Below are positions 48,962 to 57,557 of a stretch of 64,000 bases of DNA, in pieces (within the stretch, counting starts at the first letter, position 1; the number at the start of each line of letters is the position of its first letter). The translations under genes and the position numbers were made by a program. The notes below the pieces were generated by a model. It made no database searches and was not told the DNA's origin. It saw only the letters and a program-made list of their open reading frames with translations. The stretch is taken from positions 2,462,967 to 2,526,966 of the forward strand of contig CM068323.1 of NCBI GenBank assembly GCA_034766995.1, in the 5' to 3' direction. Origin of the DNA: Acanthacorydalis orientalis. Lineage: Eukaryota; Arthropoda; Insecta; Megaloptera; Corydalidae.

Positions 48962-49342
48962 ATGAGTAAACAAATAACAGAATCAATACAAACAGAAGAA
49001 ATATTGATCACAAGCCCAGCCAATTCTCAACCAGAATCCAGATGTGCTGGTACTCAATCTACATCTACATATGAACACGGTCGTATTACTCCACGATCGA
49101 AGAGGAAAAGGAAAGCTGTATCTGCTTCTGACCGAGCATTGAGAATAGTAGAAGAACGCCTAGCTCCAATACAAGAAGATAAATTTGACATTTTTGGTAA
49201 AAATGTGGCCGCTAAACTTCGCACACTGCAGAACGAGCAACGCATTCATGCAGAGAAGCTCATTAATGACGCATTATATGAAGCAGAACTTAACAACTTA
49301 AGTAGAGATTGTCATATATCTCTCAGTGCGGTCCAACAATGA
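48962..49342 (+). CDS. BESS-like ORF, array copy B13 (last)
   Basis: Tyr106, Leu110 and AGAAGCTTCTG, the same type as B3 and B8, which head two-G units. The rest of its unit is missing. Confidence 0.45.
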   Translation: MSKQITESIQTEEILITSPANSQPESRCAGTQSTSTYEHGRITPRSKRKRKAVSASDRALRIVEERLAPIQEDKFDIFGKNVAAKLRTLQNEQRIHAEKLINDALYEAELNNLSRDCHISLSAVQQ

Positions 49343-49580
49343 TCACCTAAATCTATGCAGCAAGAAATTTTAAAGGCAAATAGGGATAAAGAATATCTAA
49401 TTTTATAAAAGAATATCTAATTTGTTCCTTTCTGTATTGCATGTACGCACTAAGCTTTTCAGAAGCTTCTGTTAAGGATAATTATTATATATAAAAATTA
49501 TTGTTATGTTTGTTATAAATAAAAACAAATTATCCTTAAACAAGACTTGATAATTATTTTATTCTCTATTTTGACTTCCA

Positions 49581-49631
49581 ATGACAATGGAGAAACTACT
49601 ATCTCAAATAATTCTCGAAGTACCCGACAAA
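49581..49631 (+). pseudogene. Truncated integrase C-terminal ORF at the array edge
   Basis: The first 17 codons match the other copies through CCCGACAAA, then the sequence changes abruptly to AT-rich satellite. This marks the right boundary of the macrosatellite. Confidence 0.8.
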
Positions 49632-51085
49632 ATTAAAGAAATATAATAATAAAGAAATATAATAGGTGTATTTTATGATTTAAATACGTATTTTGAGTTC
49701 TAAATAAGATGCATTTAAAATGAGGACATTCTGTCAAGATTACTCTTATAACAGATGATTTAAATTGAACTGATATATCATTAGACATTAATATATACAA
49801 AGGAGGGGTCCTAGTCTTTAATAAATAAATACAATAGGTGTACTTTATGATTTAAATAAGTATTTTGAGGTCCACATATGATGCATTTTAAAAAGTGACA
49901 TTCTGTCTAAATATTCTTATTATAGACGATTCAAATTGAATTGATATGTCATTAAACATTCATAAATACAAAGGAGGAATCAAAGTCTTTAATAAAGAAA
50001 TATAAAAGGTGTATTTTATGATTTAAATACGTATTTTGAGTTCTAAATAAGATGCATTTAAAATGATGACATTCTGTCAAGAATATTCTTATTACAGATG
50101 ATTTAAATTGAACTGATATATATCATTAGACATTAATATACACAAAGGATGGGTCCAAGACTTTAATAAATAAATACAATAGGTGTACCTCAATATTTAA
50201 ATAAGTATTTTGAGGTCTACATATGATGCATTTTAAATAGTGACATTCTGTCAAGAATATTCTTATTACAGATGATTTAAATTGTAATGATATATCATTA
50301 GACATTAATATATACATAGGAGGACTCTGAGTCTATATAAACAAATATAATAAGTGTATTTTATGATTTAAATCAATTATTTGAGGTCTAAATATGATTC
50401 ATTTAAAATGATGACATTCTGTCAAAAATATTCTTATTACAGATAATTTCAAATCAACTGATATGTCATTAGATATTAATATATACAAAGTGGGGTCGAA
50501 GTCTTTATATACAAATATAATAAGTGTATTATGATTTAAATAAGTATTTTGAGGTTCACATATGATGCATTTTAAATAGTGACATTCTGTCTAAATATTC
50601 TTATAATAGATGATTCAATTGAACTGATATGTCATTAAAAATTCATAAATACAAAGGAGAGATCCGAGTCTTTAATAAATAAATATAATAGGTGAATTTT
50701 ATAGATTTTAATAAGTATTTTCAGCTCTAAATATGATGCATTTAAAATTGACATTCTGTCATAAATATTCTTATTACAGATGATTTAAATTGAACTGGTA
50801 TGTCATTAGACATTAATATATACAAAGGAGGGATCTGAGTCTTTAATGAACAGATATAATAAGTGTATTATCATTTAAATAAGTATTTTGAGGTCGAAAT
50901 ATGATGCATTTAAAATGGGGACATTCTGTCTAAATATTCTTATTATAGATGATTCAAATTGAACTGATATGTCATAAGACGTTATAATATATACAAAGGA
51001 GGGGTCCAAGTCTATAATAAATAAATATAATAAGTGTATTTTATGATTTAAATAAGTGTTTTGAGTTCTAAATATGATGCATTTT
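49632..51085. repeat. AT-rich satellite with a monomer of about 171 bp, about 8 copies
   Basis: The motif CATTCTGTC recurs at 49727, 49899, 50070, 50244, 50415, 50583, 50752 and 50932, spacings of 172, 171, 174, 171, 168, 169 and 180 bp. Each monomer also has a GATGCATTT box, a TTATGATTTAAATA box and an AAAGGAGG(G)GTC box. The monomers are visibly diverged. Through the first six, two types alternate (CTAAATA..GATGCATTTAAAAT and CACATATGATGCATTTTAAA), hinting at an older dimer of about 343 bp. No coding potential was seen. Confidence 0.85.
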
Positions 51086-51640
51086 GTTTAAGATTCGTTT
51101 ATATCAGCTAGTGTGCTAAAGCTGGAATCACACCTAGCAAACTTTAGCCCGACAACGTACATGTGGATGGATTTTCGAATATGAATGTTTAAGCGAATTC
51201 TCTGTATTCGCTGTTCGCATGTTCTGGTTTTTTTGCCACGAATCAAAGGGAATGAGCATCTGCATATTGTGAGAGATACACGTCGTCTACCTACACTTTA
51301 GGCATATTTGTTCGATGCACATGTGTACATCGGGACCGTTTATTGTCAGTTGGCGAATAACATTCGATCGAATAGTCCCGCATGTGTGACTCCGACTTCA
51401 AGACGGTTGCCTGTCTGCAACGCACTGGCACTGTAGCCGCGCACTAAGCTTCCGCGCATGTGGCCTCGGACTGGGTGTTCACCCACGCAAATGACTGTGT
51501 TCGCGCATCTTCGCTCTTGCCCAGGCCGGTCAAAGTAACAGCAAAATATGAGCATGCTATTTAGTTTTGGGGACATAATTAGATGGCGTTAGTTGTTCGA
51601 TTTGTAAGTCATTTTATGTATCGTTTTACTATTGGCAGAG
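51086..51640. other. Unassigned region upstream of the THAP transposase gene
   Basis: Mixed-composition sequence between the satellite and the transposase gene. It contains several CATGTG/CACATG-type boxes (for example near 51159, 51319, 51380 and 51458). A 5' terminal inverted repeat of the transposon might lie here, but no matching end was found downstream. Confidence 0.3.
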
Positions 51641-51652
51641 AACATGAACAAA

Positions 51653-51658
51653 TATAAA
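51653..51658 (+). promoter_or_regulatory. Possible TATA box of the THAP transposase gene
   Basis: TATAAA about 108 bp upstream of the predicted start codon at 51761, in AT-rich sequence where chance matches are common. Confidence 0.25.
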
Positions 51659-51760
51659 TGCCTCTGATTGGTTGAACAAAATTGCATTCTTCGCAAAACA
51701 ATGTTTAAAATTTCGTTTGTTTAATATTGTTTATTATCGCTGTTTCCACATTTTGTGAAA

Positions 51761-51840
51761 ATGAATTTTTGTCGGCGTAGCTGTTACATTTGCGATGTCC
51801 CGAGGGATAAATTATTTTATTGCCCAAGGACGAAAAGCAG
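51761..51840 (+). CDS. THAP transposase exon 1 (start of zinc finger)
   Basis: Starts ATGAATTTTTGTCGG and encodes CRRSCYIC and LFYCPRTKS. Ends in phase 2 at the donor GTGAGT. The first ATG after the candidate TATA box fits the THAP rule that the domain begins at the N-terminus. Confidence 0.75.
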
Positions 51841-51912
51841 GTGAGTTATATTTTAATTTTGTTAACATTCATTGTTAATAGTTATTTATGTGTAATTCTG
51901 TTTGTATCGTAG

Positions 51913-52078
51913 AGCACGACTATGGCTTCAAGCAATGGGAATTGGTGAAGAACATGCTGATGCTGCATCAAAAATGATGAAATTGTGTAGTCATCATTTT
52001 AAAATAAGCGACTTTACCAATTCCCAACAAAACCGCTTGAATAGATCAGCTGTCCCATCTTTGTGCTTGGAGAGACAG
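51913..52078 (+). CDS. THAP transposase exon 2 (end of zinc finger)
   Basis: Follows the acceptor ATCGTAG. Encodes RLWLQAMGI, the KLCSHHF zinc ligands and NRLNRSAVPSLCL. Ends before GTATAA with the frame in phase 0. Confidence 0.75.
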
Positions 52079-52265
52079 GTATAAATTTTTTTAATTGTTA
52101 ACATCATCTACATCTGTTAAAAATAAATAAAGTGGTTTATTAAATACGGTTTTGAAAAACAAAAATTTTTCAAAACCATGCTATGTGAGACATTGATCCG
52201 AAAGTACCTAATTTGTTTTTGAGTAGCGATAAACATTTGTATAATAAGTGCTATTTAAATTTTAG

Positions 52266-52352
52266 CCACCGTCTGCAGTGTTTCCATCAACCAGCACGAT
52301 GGAAACACCGATTACTCCTACCATTGCACATGAGATCGATCTGCCAGTAAAT
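52266..52352 (+). CDS. THAP transposase exon 3 (linker)
   Basis: Twenty-nine codons of low-complexity Pro/Thr/Ser linker between acceptor TTTTAG and donor GTAAGT. Splice sites and frame agree; no domain. Confidence 0.6.
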
Positions 52353-52540
52353 GTAAGTATTCACAACTTTAATATTATAATTTATTTTGTAAAATTATAA
52401 AAAATTCTATTATAATCATTCAAATTGTAGCCACATCTGCAATGTGTCTGTTATTATTTTGAATAGAAACACTGGTGGTATAAGTTAATTTAGTAGTTCA
52501 AAATTGTACAATATTATATGATAATATATGTATATTTTAG

Positions 52541-52654
52541 ATCGCAACATTGGAGGAGCCGTCTGGAATTGCCACACTCCATACAAACTCAATTGAAACG
52601 AGTGCCAACAACGAAGCAACGCCTTTAGTAGCTGTTCCTTCCAAAAAATCTCGT
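52541..52654 (+). CDS. THAP transposase exon 4 (linker)
   Basis: Thirty-eight codons ending PSKKSR before GTAAGT, in phase with exons 3 and 5. Confidence 0.6.
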
Positions 52655-52728
52655 GTAAGTAGTTGTTATTCTTTAGCATGATTTATACATCTGGCGTTCA
52701 AAATCAATTAATTTTATTTCTATTTTAG

Positions 52729-52959
52729 AAACCAACACTAATACCTCTTCGAGATATTAGGAAGGAAATGCCAAACACGTCGAGTACAGAAAAATTTATG
52801 AAGATTTTAAAAAAGAAACAAAAGTATATCTGTACTCTGAAACGTGTTTGTGCAAAAAATAAGAAAAATATAAAGGCGTTGTTACGAAGCAGTGCAGATC
52901 ACTTGAATTTAATTTTCAAAGATCTTCCTGCTACAGCTCGAATGTTGTTGGCCTCACAG
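52729..52959 (+). CDS. THAP transposase exon 5 (coiled, basic region)
   Basis: Seventy-seven codons with a long Lys-rich helical stretch (EKFMKILKKKQKY to NIKALLRSS) and then LPATARMLLASQ. In P-like transposases this position holds a leucine-rich dimerisation helix. Confidence 0.65.
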
Positions 52960-53033
52960 GTATTAATTTTTCAAATTATTAAATATTTACATTGTCGTTT
53001 ATAAATTAATAAACATATGTATGTTTTTTACAG

Positions 53034-55031
53034 CTTCGTGTCAGGGGTGTGGCACAGTCAGGCAGACGGTGGACTGAAGAAGAAAAGTTGCTGTGTTTGT
53101 CTTTCTGGAAAAGAAGCCCAAAAGGTTATCGTTTATTACGGAAATTAATTGCTTTACCATCGATCAATACTTTAAGGACTCTTTTGAGATTGATCCCTTT
53201 GAAACCAGGTGTGAACGACTACATCATGTCGTACCTAACTAGCATGGTCAGTAATTTAAAGGTCAACGACAACTTCTGTTCATTGATGTTTGATGAAATG
53301 TCAATTCGCGAGGGGTTGTCGTATGACCAACGTGCTGATAGAATTACTGGGCATGTTGACATGGACACCGGATTCATAGGGAAGGAATATGCAAATAGCG
53401 TTATGGTTTTCATGTTGCAAGGTGTGAGACGGAGCTGGAAGCAACCAATTGCCTACTACTTTTGTCGAAATTTAACTTCAGATCATTTGTCACGAATGAT
53501 CATTGAAGTTATTCGGCGAGTAGAGTAAACTGGACTTCGAGTTGTGTGCACAGTTTGCGATATGGGATGCAATAATGTGAAAGCATTAAATTCCTTAAAA
53601 TTGAAAAAAGAAGACCCCTTTTTTGGTTTCGAAGGTCGAGCAATTTTTACAGTGTTTGATCCACCCCATTTACTCAAATGCACCCGGAATATGCTCATGA
53701 AACACGATATACGCTGTGAAGTTGCATTGGGGGACACTTCTTTCTTCGCTGAAGCCAAATGGGCTCATATTCAAAAATTGTACGAAGTTGATATGGGCAA
53801 TGTTCTCTATCGGCAATTGCCCAAATTAACAGAAGCCCATTTGTCTCCAGGTATGCGAAGTATGAAGGTGTCTTTAGCAGCACAGGTGATGAGTCATTCG
53901 GTGGCTGCCGGAATTAACAGCCTTGTGTCAAAAGCGATTCTTCCAGGAGAAGCACTGGCTACCGCAGTTTTTGTAAAGACTGTCGACTCATTGTTCGACA
54001 GTCTCAACGGAGTCAGTGTTTCTCCTGAAAATGGAAAAGATCTCCGGTGCTGCATTTCAAGAACTTCACAGCATATACGGTTTTGGGGAAAAAATGAAGC
54101 AGTGATAAATTTCTGGGTGTATTTGAGAAATTCAGGAAGGCCCCTTACACCTCCCTCGCAAAATGGATGGATTATAACACTGAGAGCAATCCGGGGAGTA
54201 TGGAAATTTTTAAAAACTCAAGGATTTCGTTATCTTCGGACAAGAAGTTTCAATCAAGATCCTTTAGAAAATTTCTTTGGCTTGGTTCGCTCTTGCTCAG
54301 GGGGTAACGATCATCCTACCGCAGAACAGTTTGAATCTGCATATAAAAGTTGTGTTGTAAATAACATAACTAATTTTGGAATTAATGGTTCTAACTGTGA
54401 AGAAGATGATAAAATGCATTTTTTAGCGGATTTTCGGACACTTTTTTTTCAAAATTCTTCTAACAAACAGGATGTATGTAATCCGAATATAGTTGTTGAA
54501 GAGTCATTAGTACGAAATTCATCTTTTGATTTTTCAGCAACTGTATTTCCGAGTGTTGAATCGGCGACATTATGTGGTGAATATCATATTTTGTCGGTGG
54601 CATACGTCGCTGGTTTTATTGTTAGACGAATTTTAAAAAAACAAAATTGTGGGTCTTGTATCAAATCATTAATATCTGATTGTACAGATTCATTGTGCAA
54701 TCAATTTATTGAGATGAAAGAATATAAGGACGGCAAGACGAGTCTCACATATCCAACTGAGGATGTTGTGATTGCTGTCGGTAATGCTGTCACTATTGTT
54801 GAAAAAATGCTACCACTTATTTCAAATACAGCGAACATATTTAAACAATTGTCAGATGTAATCAACACTGCTGTAGATTTTTCCTTTTTATGTTCAACTC
54901 ATAATGAAACCGTGAAGTTGTGCATAATTAAAGGTGTTTGCTTTATCTCAATTCCATGGTACTGCAAACGTGAAAATCGAAAACTGGTAGATATAAGAAA
55001 TAAAAAAAGAAAATTATCCGAATTAAATTAA
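53034..55031 (+). pseudogene. THAP transposase exon 6 (catalytic domain, interrupted by TAA at 53526)
   Basis: The 666-codon last exon begins LRVRGVAQSGRRW. The part before the stop carries the first catalytic Asp; the part after carries the second Asp, the insertion domain and the C-terminal region. A GAGTAAACTGG context suggests a single-base change created the stop. Confidence 0.8.
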
Positions 55032-55277
55032 TCTTCACAGTTCGTCCATTCCTGTATTATGATATTGCAGATTCAAATTAATAATTCTGAGGTTGTTTTT
55101 AGCTATTTCGATATTCCTAGACTTTTGAAAATCTTTTCCAGACCGTGCTGTTTAGTTATTAAGTGTTGTTTATTTTTTATTAGTATTTATTTATTTATTA
55201 TTAGTGTTTAATATTAGTGTTTAATTATTCAATATTCGTGTTTAATTATTTATTGTTAGTATTAAGTACAGTTTTAA

Positions 55278-55283
55278 AATAAA
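55278..55283 (+). terminator. Possible poly(A) signal of the THAP transposase gene
   Basis: AATAAA about 247 bp after the stop codon, at the end of an AT-rich 3' region that includes loose TTAGTGTTTAAT repeats (about 55185-55265). Confidence 0.35.
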
Positions 55284-55371
55284 TAAGTTACATAGATAAC
55301 TGTCTTTTTTGTTAATTGTAAACAGCATCATACAATAGTATGATCGCAAGAAAATTTAAATTTATTATATA

Positions 55372-55658
55372 TGTGGGGGCTTCGCCGCCACCTGCGAGCG
55401 TCGCTAGAGGGCGGCGTAAACAGACACTGGTACCGCGCGCCATCTTCGCGATAGGAAGCGGGGGTGTCGAGGACCAGTTCCGTCTAGCCCGCTTAACGAG
55501 CAGCACGCGCCTCGCTCTCGGCTCGCCAGATTGGAATCCGCCACACGTGTGGTCTTTAGCTTCTTGTGTGCATTTTAGCAATAAACCATTTTTTATTATC
55601 AACGTTTCGTTCATTAAGACCCTGCACTCACACGATCCTCGTCCTCGCGCGAATAACA
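55372..55658 (+). mobile_element. LTR-like segment, possible solo LTR
   Basis: Starts TGTGGGGGC and ends AATAACA, with GC-rich first half, an ATAAACC poly(A)-like motif and a C/T-rich end followed by ATTAGGGGACTG, which has the look of a primer-binding region. No target-site duplication or partner LTR was seen, so the ends are uncertain. Confidence 0.3.
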
Positions 55659-55707
55659 ATTAGGGGACTGATCGCCCGTGCGATAAGTCTCCAAATATAT
55701 TTACATG

Positions 55708-55833
55708 CATTCAAAAATGTTTAATTTTAACACAATTCTGTAATAATTTTAAAGTATTGAATTTCGTATTTTATATCGAATTCATTACTTTACAATTATT
55801 ATTAAATGTGTTAAAATTAAACATTTCTGAATG
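55708..55833. repeat. 126-bp near-perfect palindrome (foldback or MITE-like)
   Basis: The left arm (AAATGTTTAATTTTAACACA, from 55714) is the reverse complement of TGTGTTAAAATTAAACATTT, ending at 55828. The inner sequence continues to pair with few mismatches to the centre, leaving almost no loop. The DNA could extrude a hairpin. Confidence 0.75.
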
Positions 55834-56063
55834 GGTATGTACATTAGCGCTAATATTCAAATTTGAAGTATTCAAACCTCCCGCACAAATATCGCGCGGA
55901 CAGTGCCATCTAATTAAGTCCGCAAAAATAATACCCCGCACCCCCCAATCCATCGTTTTTATGCCATAGATTTTTAACCCGTAGCTTGTCATCTAGAGAT
56001 ACTTTATCTATGCTCTTGCCGCTTCTCGTATGACGCTCAGTCAGTTCAGTCTCGTCTGTAGTG

Positions 56064-56180
56064 CTCGTTGCCGGTACGGAGCTGTTGTATAATATTTGTA
56101 AATATTGTAAAATATGTTGTTGAAACGTTGTTTTTATTTGATTTATTTAACTATGCTGGAGCCCTTTTGATTCCACAACA
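56064..56180 (+). mobile_element. Diverged LTR-end repeat, copy 1
   Basis: About 117 bp matching 57141-57258, ending TTCCACAACA and followed by TTTTTTGGGGCATCC, the layout of an LTR end beside a primer-binding site. Where copy 2 has CG, this copy often has TG (for example TGTTGTTGAAACG against TGTCGTCGAAACG). Confidence 0.4.
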
Positions 56181-57140
56181 TTTTTTGGGGCATCCTGTGA
56201 GGTCTGCGCCTCGCATTGTTTTCGTAAAGACGGCGCGTGCTCGTGGATTGTGCTGGTTTGATGGACGATGAAACGAGAAAACAGACGTGTTTGTTTTGTG
56301 CGCGATTTTGGTGGTTCGCGAATAACTTGGCGTGCTCGATGGGTCTGGTTTCGTTGTGTGTAGAAACCGTGCCTTGCCGTGGCGTGGAGCGTGAGACGTC
56401 GCGTTTGTCGACTGTGTTGCTTTCGCGGCCGACGATTCTTTGGGTAACCGTTGTGGCTTTTCAGTTGTGCCGTTTTTGACAGTGTGTTTCGAGCGCTTCT
56501 ACTCTGCGACGTTCGTTCCTCCGTGCTTCGGTGTATGTTATGCGACGGTCCCATTCGGGTTTTCGGGCGCTGCCGATCGTCACGACCCGGGAGTCGGATA
56601 CGTGTTCGGACGTCCTCCGCATCGAACGGGCCGAGGTGTTTCAGAAAGAGATCCGTCGTCTTCGGAGTCGCCTCCCGTTCCCCAGCTACGATCTGTCGCG
56701 GAGTCGAATCCGTTTATCGACGCGGGTATATCGTCGGGTCGGCCGTAGACCATGCGAGGCGATTCTTCCGACGGATCGCTGATTCCCGGCCGTTCTGCCG
56801 AGGACCGATGCCCTCGCATGACGGCTCGTGCCGCCGCGTCTTACGGCAGCACGCGACTCGCTCCGTACGCTTCGACGACGCCGTCGGATTCTGCAAGTGA
56901 GACGCGCCGTACGTATTCGTGTTCGCGTCGTTTTCCGGCGACGACGAGACAGGCCGCTCGCCTGGAAGGTAGCTCGCCTACTACCACCATCTCAGATCAC
57001 CTCGACGAGACCGTTCCTGGCTTCCGGTTCGGATTCCTGCGGCCCGTTCGCGCGAGGTGTCTATCCGAGCCGAGGACCGATCGCATGTCTTTAGCTCTTC
57101 CTACTTCTTGTATCGCGCCGGGCGATCTCTTCTGTGACGT
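56181..57140. other. CpG-rich stretch between the two LTR-end repeats, no recognisable gene
   Basis: Open frames up to 149 codons occur on both strands, but none shows a recognisable domain, and overlapping open frames are expected in GC-rich DNA. It may be a retrotransposon leader or gag remnant. Confidence 0.4.
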
Positions 57141-57258
57141 TCGTTCTGTATACGGTGCCGTCGTATATGATTTGTAAATATCGTAAAATATGTCGTCGAA
57201 ACGTTGTTTTTATTCTGTTTATTTAACTGTGCCGGAGCCTTCTTGATTCCACAAAACA
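57141..57258 (+). mobile_element. Diverged LTR-end repeat, copy 2
   Basis: Same orientation as copy 1, 1.08 kb downstream. Similarity continues past the presumed LTR end into CATCCGTGCGATCC, so the pair may be two element heads instead of two LTRs of one insertion. Confidence 0.4.
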
Positions 57259-57519
57259 TCCGTGCGATCCATCGGACTCGGTGGACCGGCGGAGACCGGT
57301 ACCTCGCCGGCCGACCTGAGTTGTGCGGCATCCTTCGCTCCATCGAACTCGGATTGAGCTTCTAGGAGTGTGTGGAGGCACAGGGGCCGGCGATGGCCGG
57401 TTGTTATTAATAAATTGGAATTGTTTATTAATTAATCATTATTAATAAAGACAAAATAATTAATGTGTAAGAAGCCGCCGCGAGTTTTATTTTTTTTACT
57501 TGTATATATGTGTGTATGT

Positions 57520-57525
<6 letters not shown>
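57259..57525. other. AT-rich intergenic stretch
   Basis: GC-rich for the first 130 bp, then AT-rich with ATTAAT boxes and a poly-T run; no gene seen. Confidence 0.4.

Positions 57526-57551
<26 letters not shown>
57526..57551. repeat. (TA)n microsatellite at the 5' end of the LINE
   Basis: Thirteen TA units ending at the first base of the LINE 5' region; the matching tract follows the LINE at 60749. Confidence 0.9.

Positions 57552-57557
<6 letters not shown>

Larger units (their letters stand above)
1..49631 (+). repeat. Higher-order tandem array (macrosatellite) of a chimeric BESS / gypsy / BEL element
   Basis: Thirteen BESS-like ORFs (ATGs at 13, 1426, 5022, 12548, 16259, 22218, 23644, 27395, 34662, 36088, 40618, 45288, 48962) mark unit starts, giving spacings of 1413, 3596, 7526, 3711, 5959, 1426, 3751, 7267, 1426, 4530, 4670 and 3674 bp. 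All units point the same way. Each unit is module B, then zero, one or two G modules, then a 13-bp minisatellite and a 230-bp leader. The number of G modules and the lengths of the two minisatellites account for nearly all the length variation. Copies differ by scattered point changes only. The array begins before base 1 and ends abruptly at 49631 within an integrase C-terminal copy. Recent amplification by unequal exchange or replication slippage is inferred. Confidence 0.95.
51761..55031 (+). pseudogene. THAP-domain P-element-like transposase gene, six exons, one in-frame stop
   Basis: Exons 51761-51840, 51913-52078, 52266-52352, 52541-52654, 52729-52959 and 53034-55031 join in frame with GT-AG introns to about 891 codons. 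Exons 1-2 encode a THAP zinc finger (Cys pair near residues 4-11, the Trp of RLWLQ, a C-x2-H in LCSHHF, then AVPSL), which binds DNA in the P/THAP9 family. Exon 6 holds the RNase H-like transposase. Candidate acidic residues are Asp313 (MFDEMS), Asp402 (VCDMG) and Glu638 (DPLENFFG), followed by the PTAEQFESAYK stretch typical of the family and a C-terminal part with YVAGFIVRR and CGSC. One TAA at 53526 (codon 391) interrupts the frame just before Asp402; nothing else is broken. The copy therefore appears recently inactivated, unless this is a sequencing error, read-through or a truncated isoform. Confidence 0.85.

Noticed and set aside
50126..50317. 63-codon minus-strand frame in the 171-bp satellite
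   Set aside because: The satellite is AT-rich and the frame is not preserved in neighbouring monomers.
56147..57177. Overlapping frames on both strands in the CpG-rich stretch
   Set aside because: Several overlap in different frames at once and none shows a recognisable motif.
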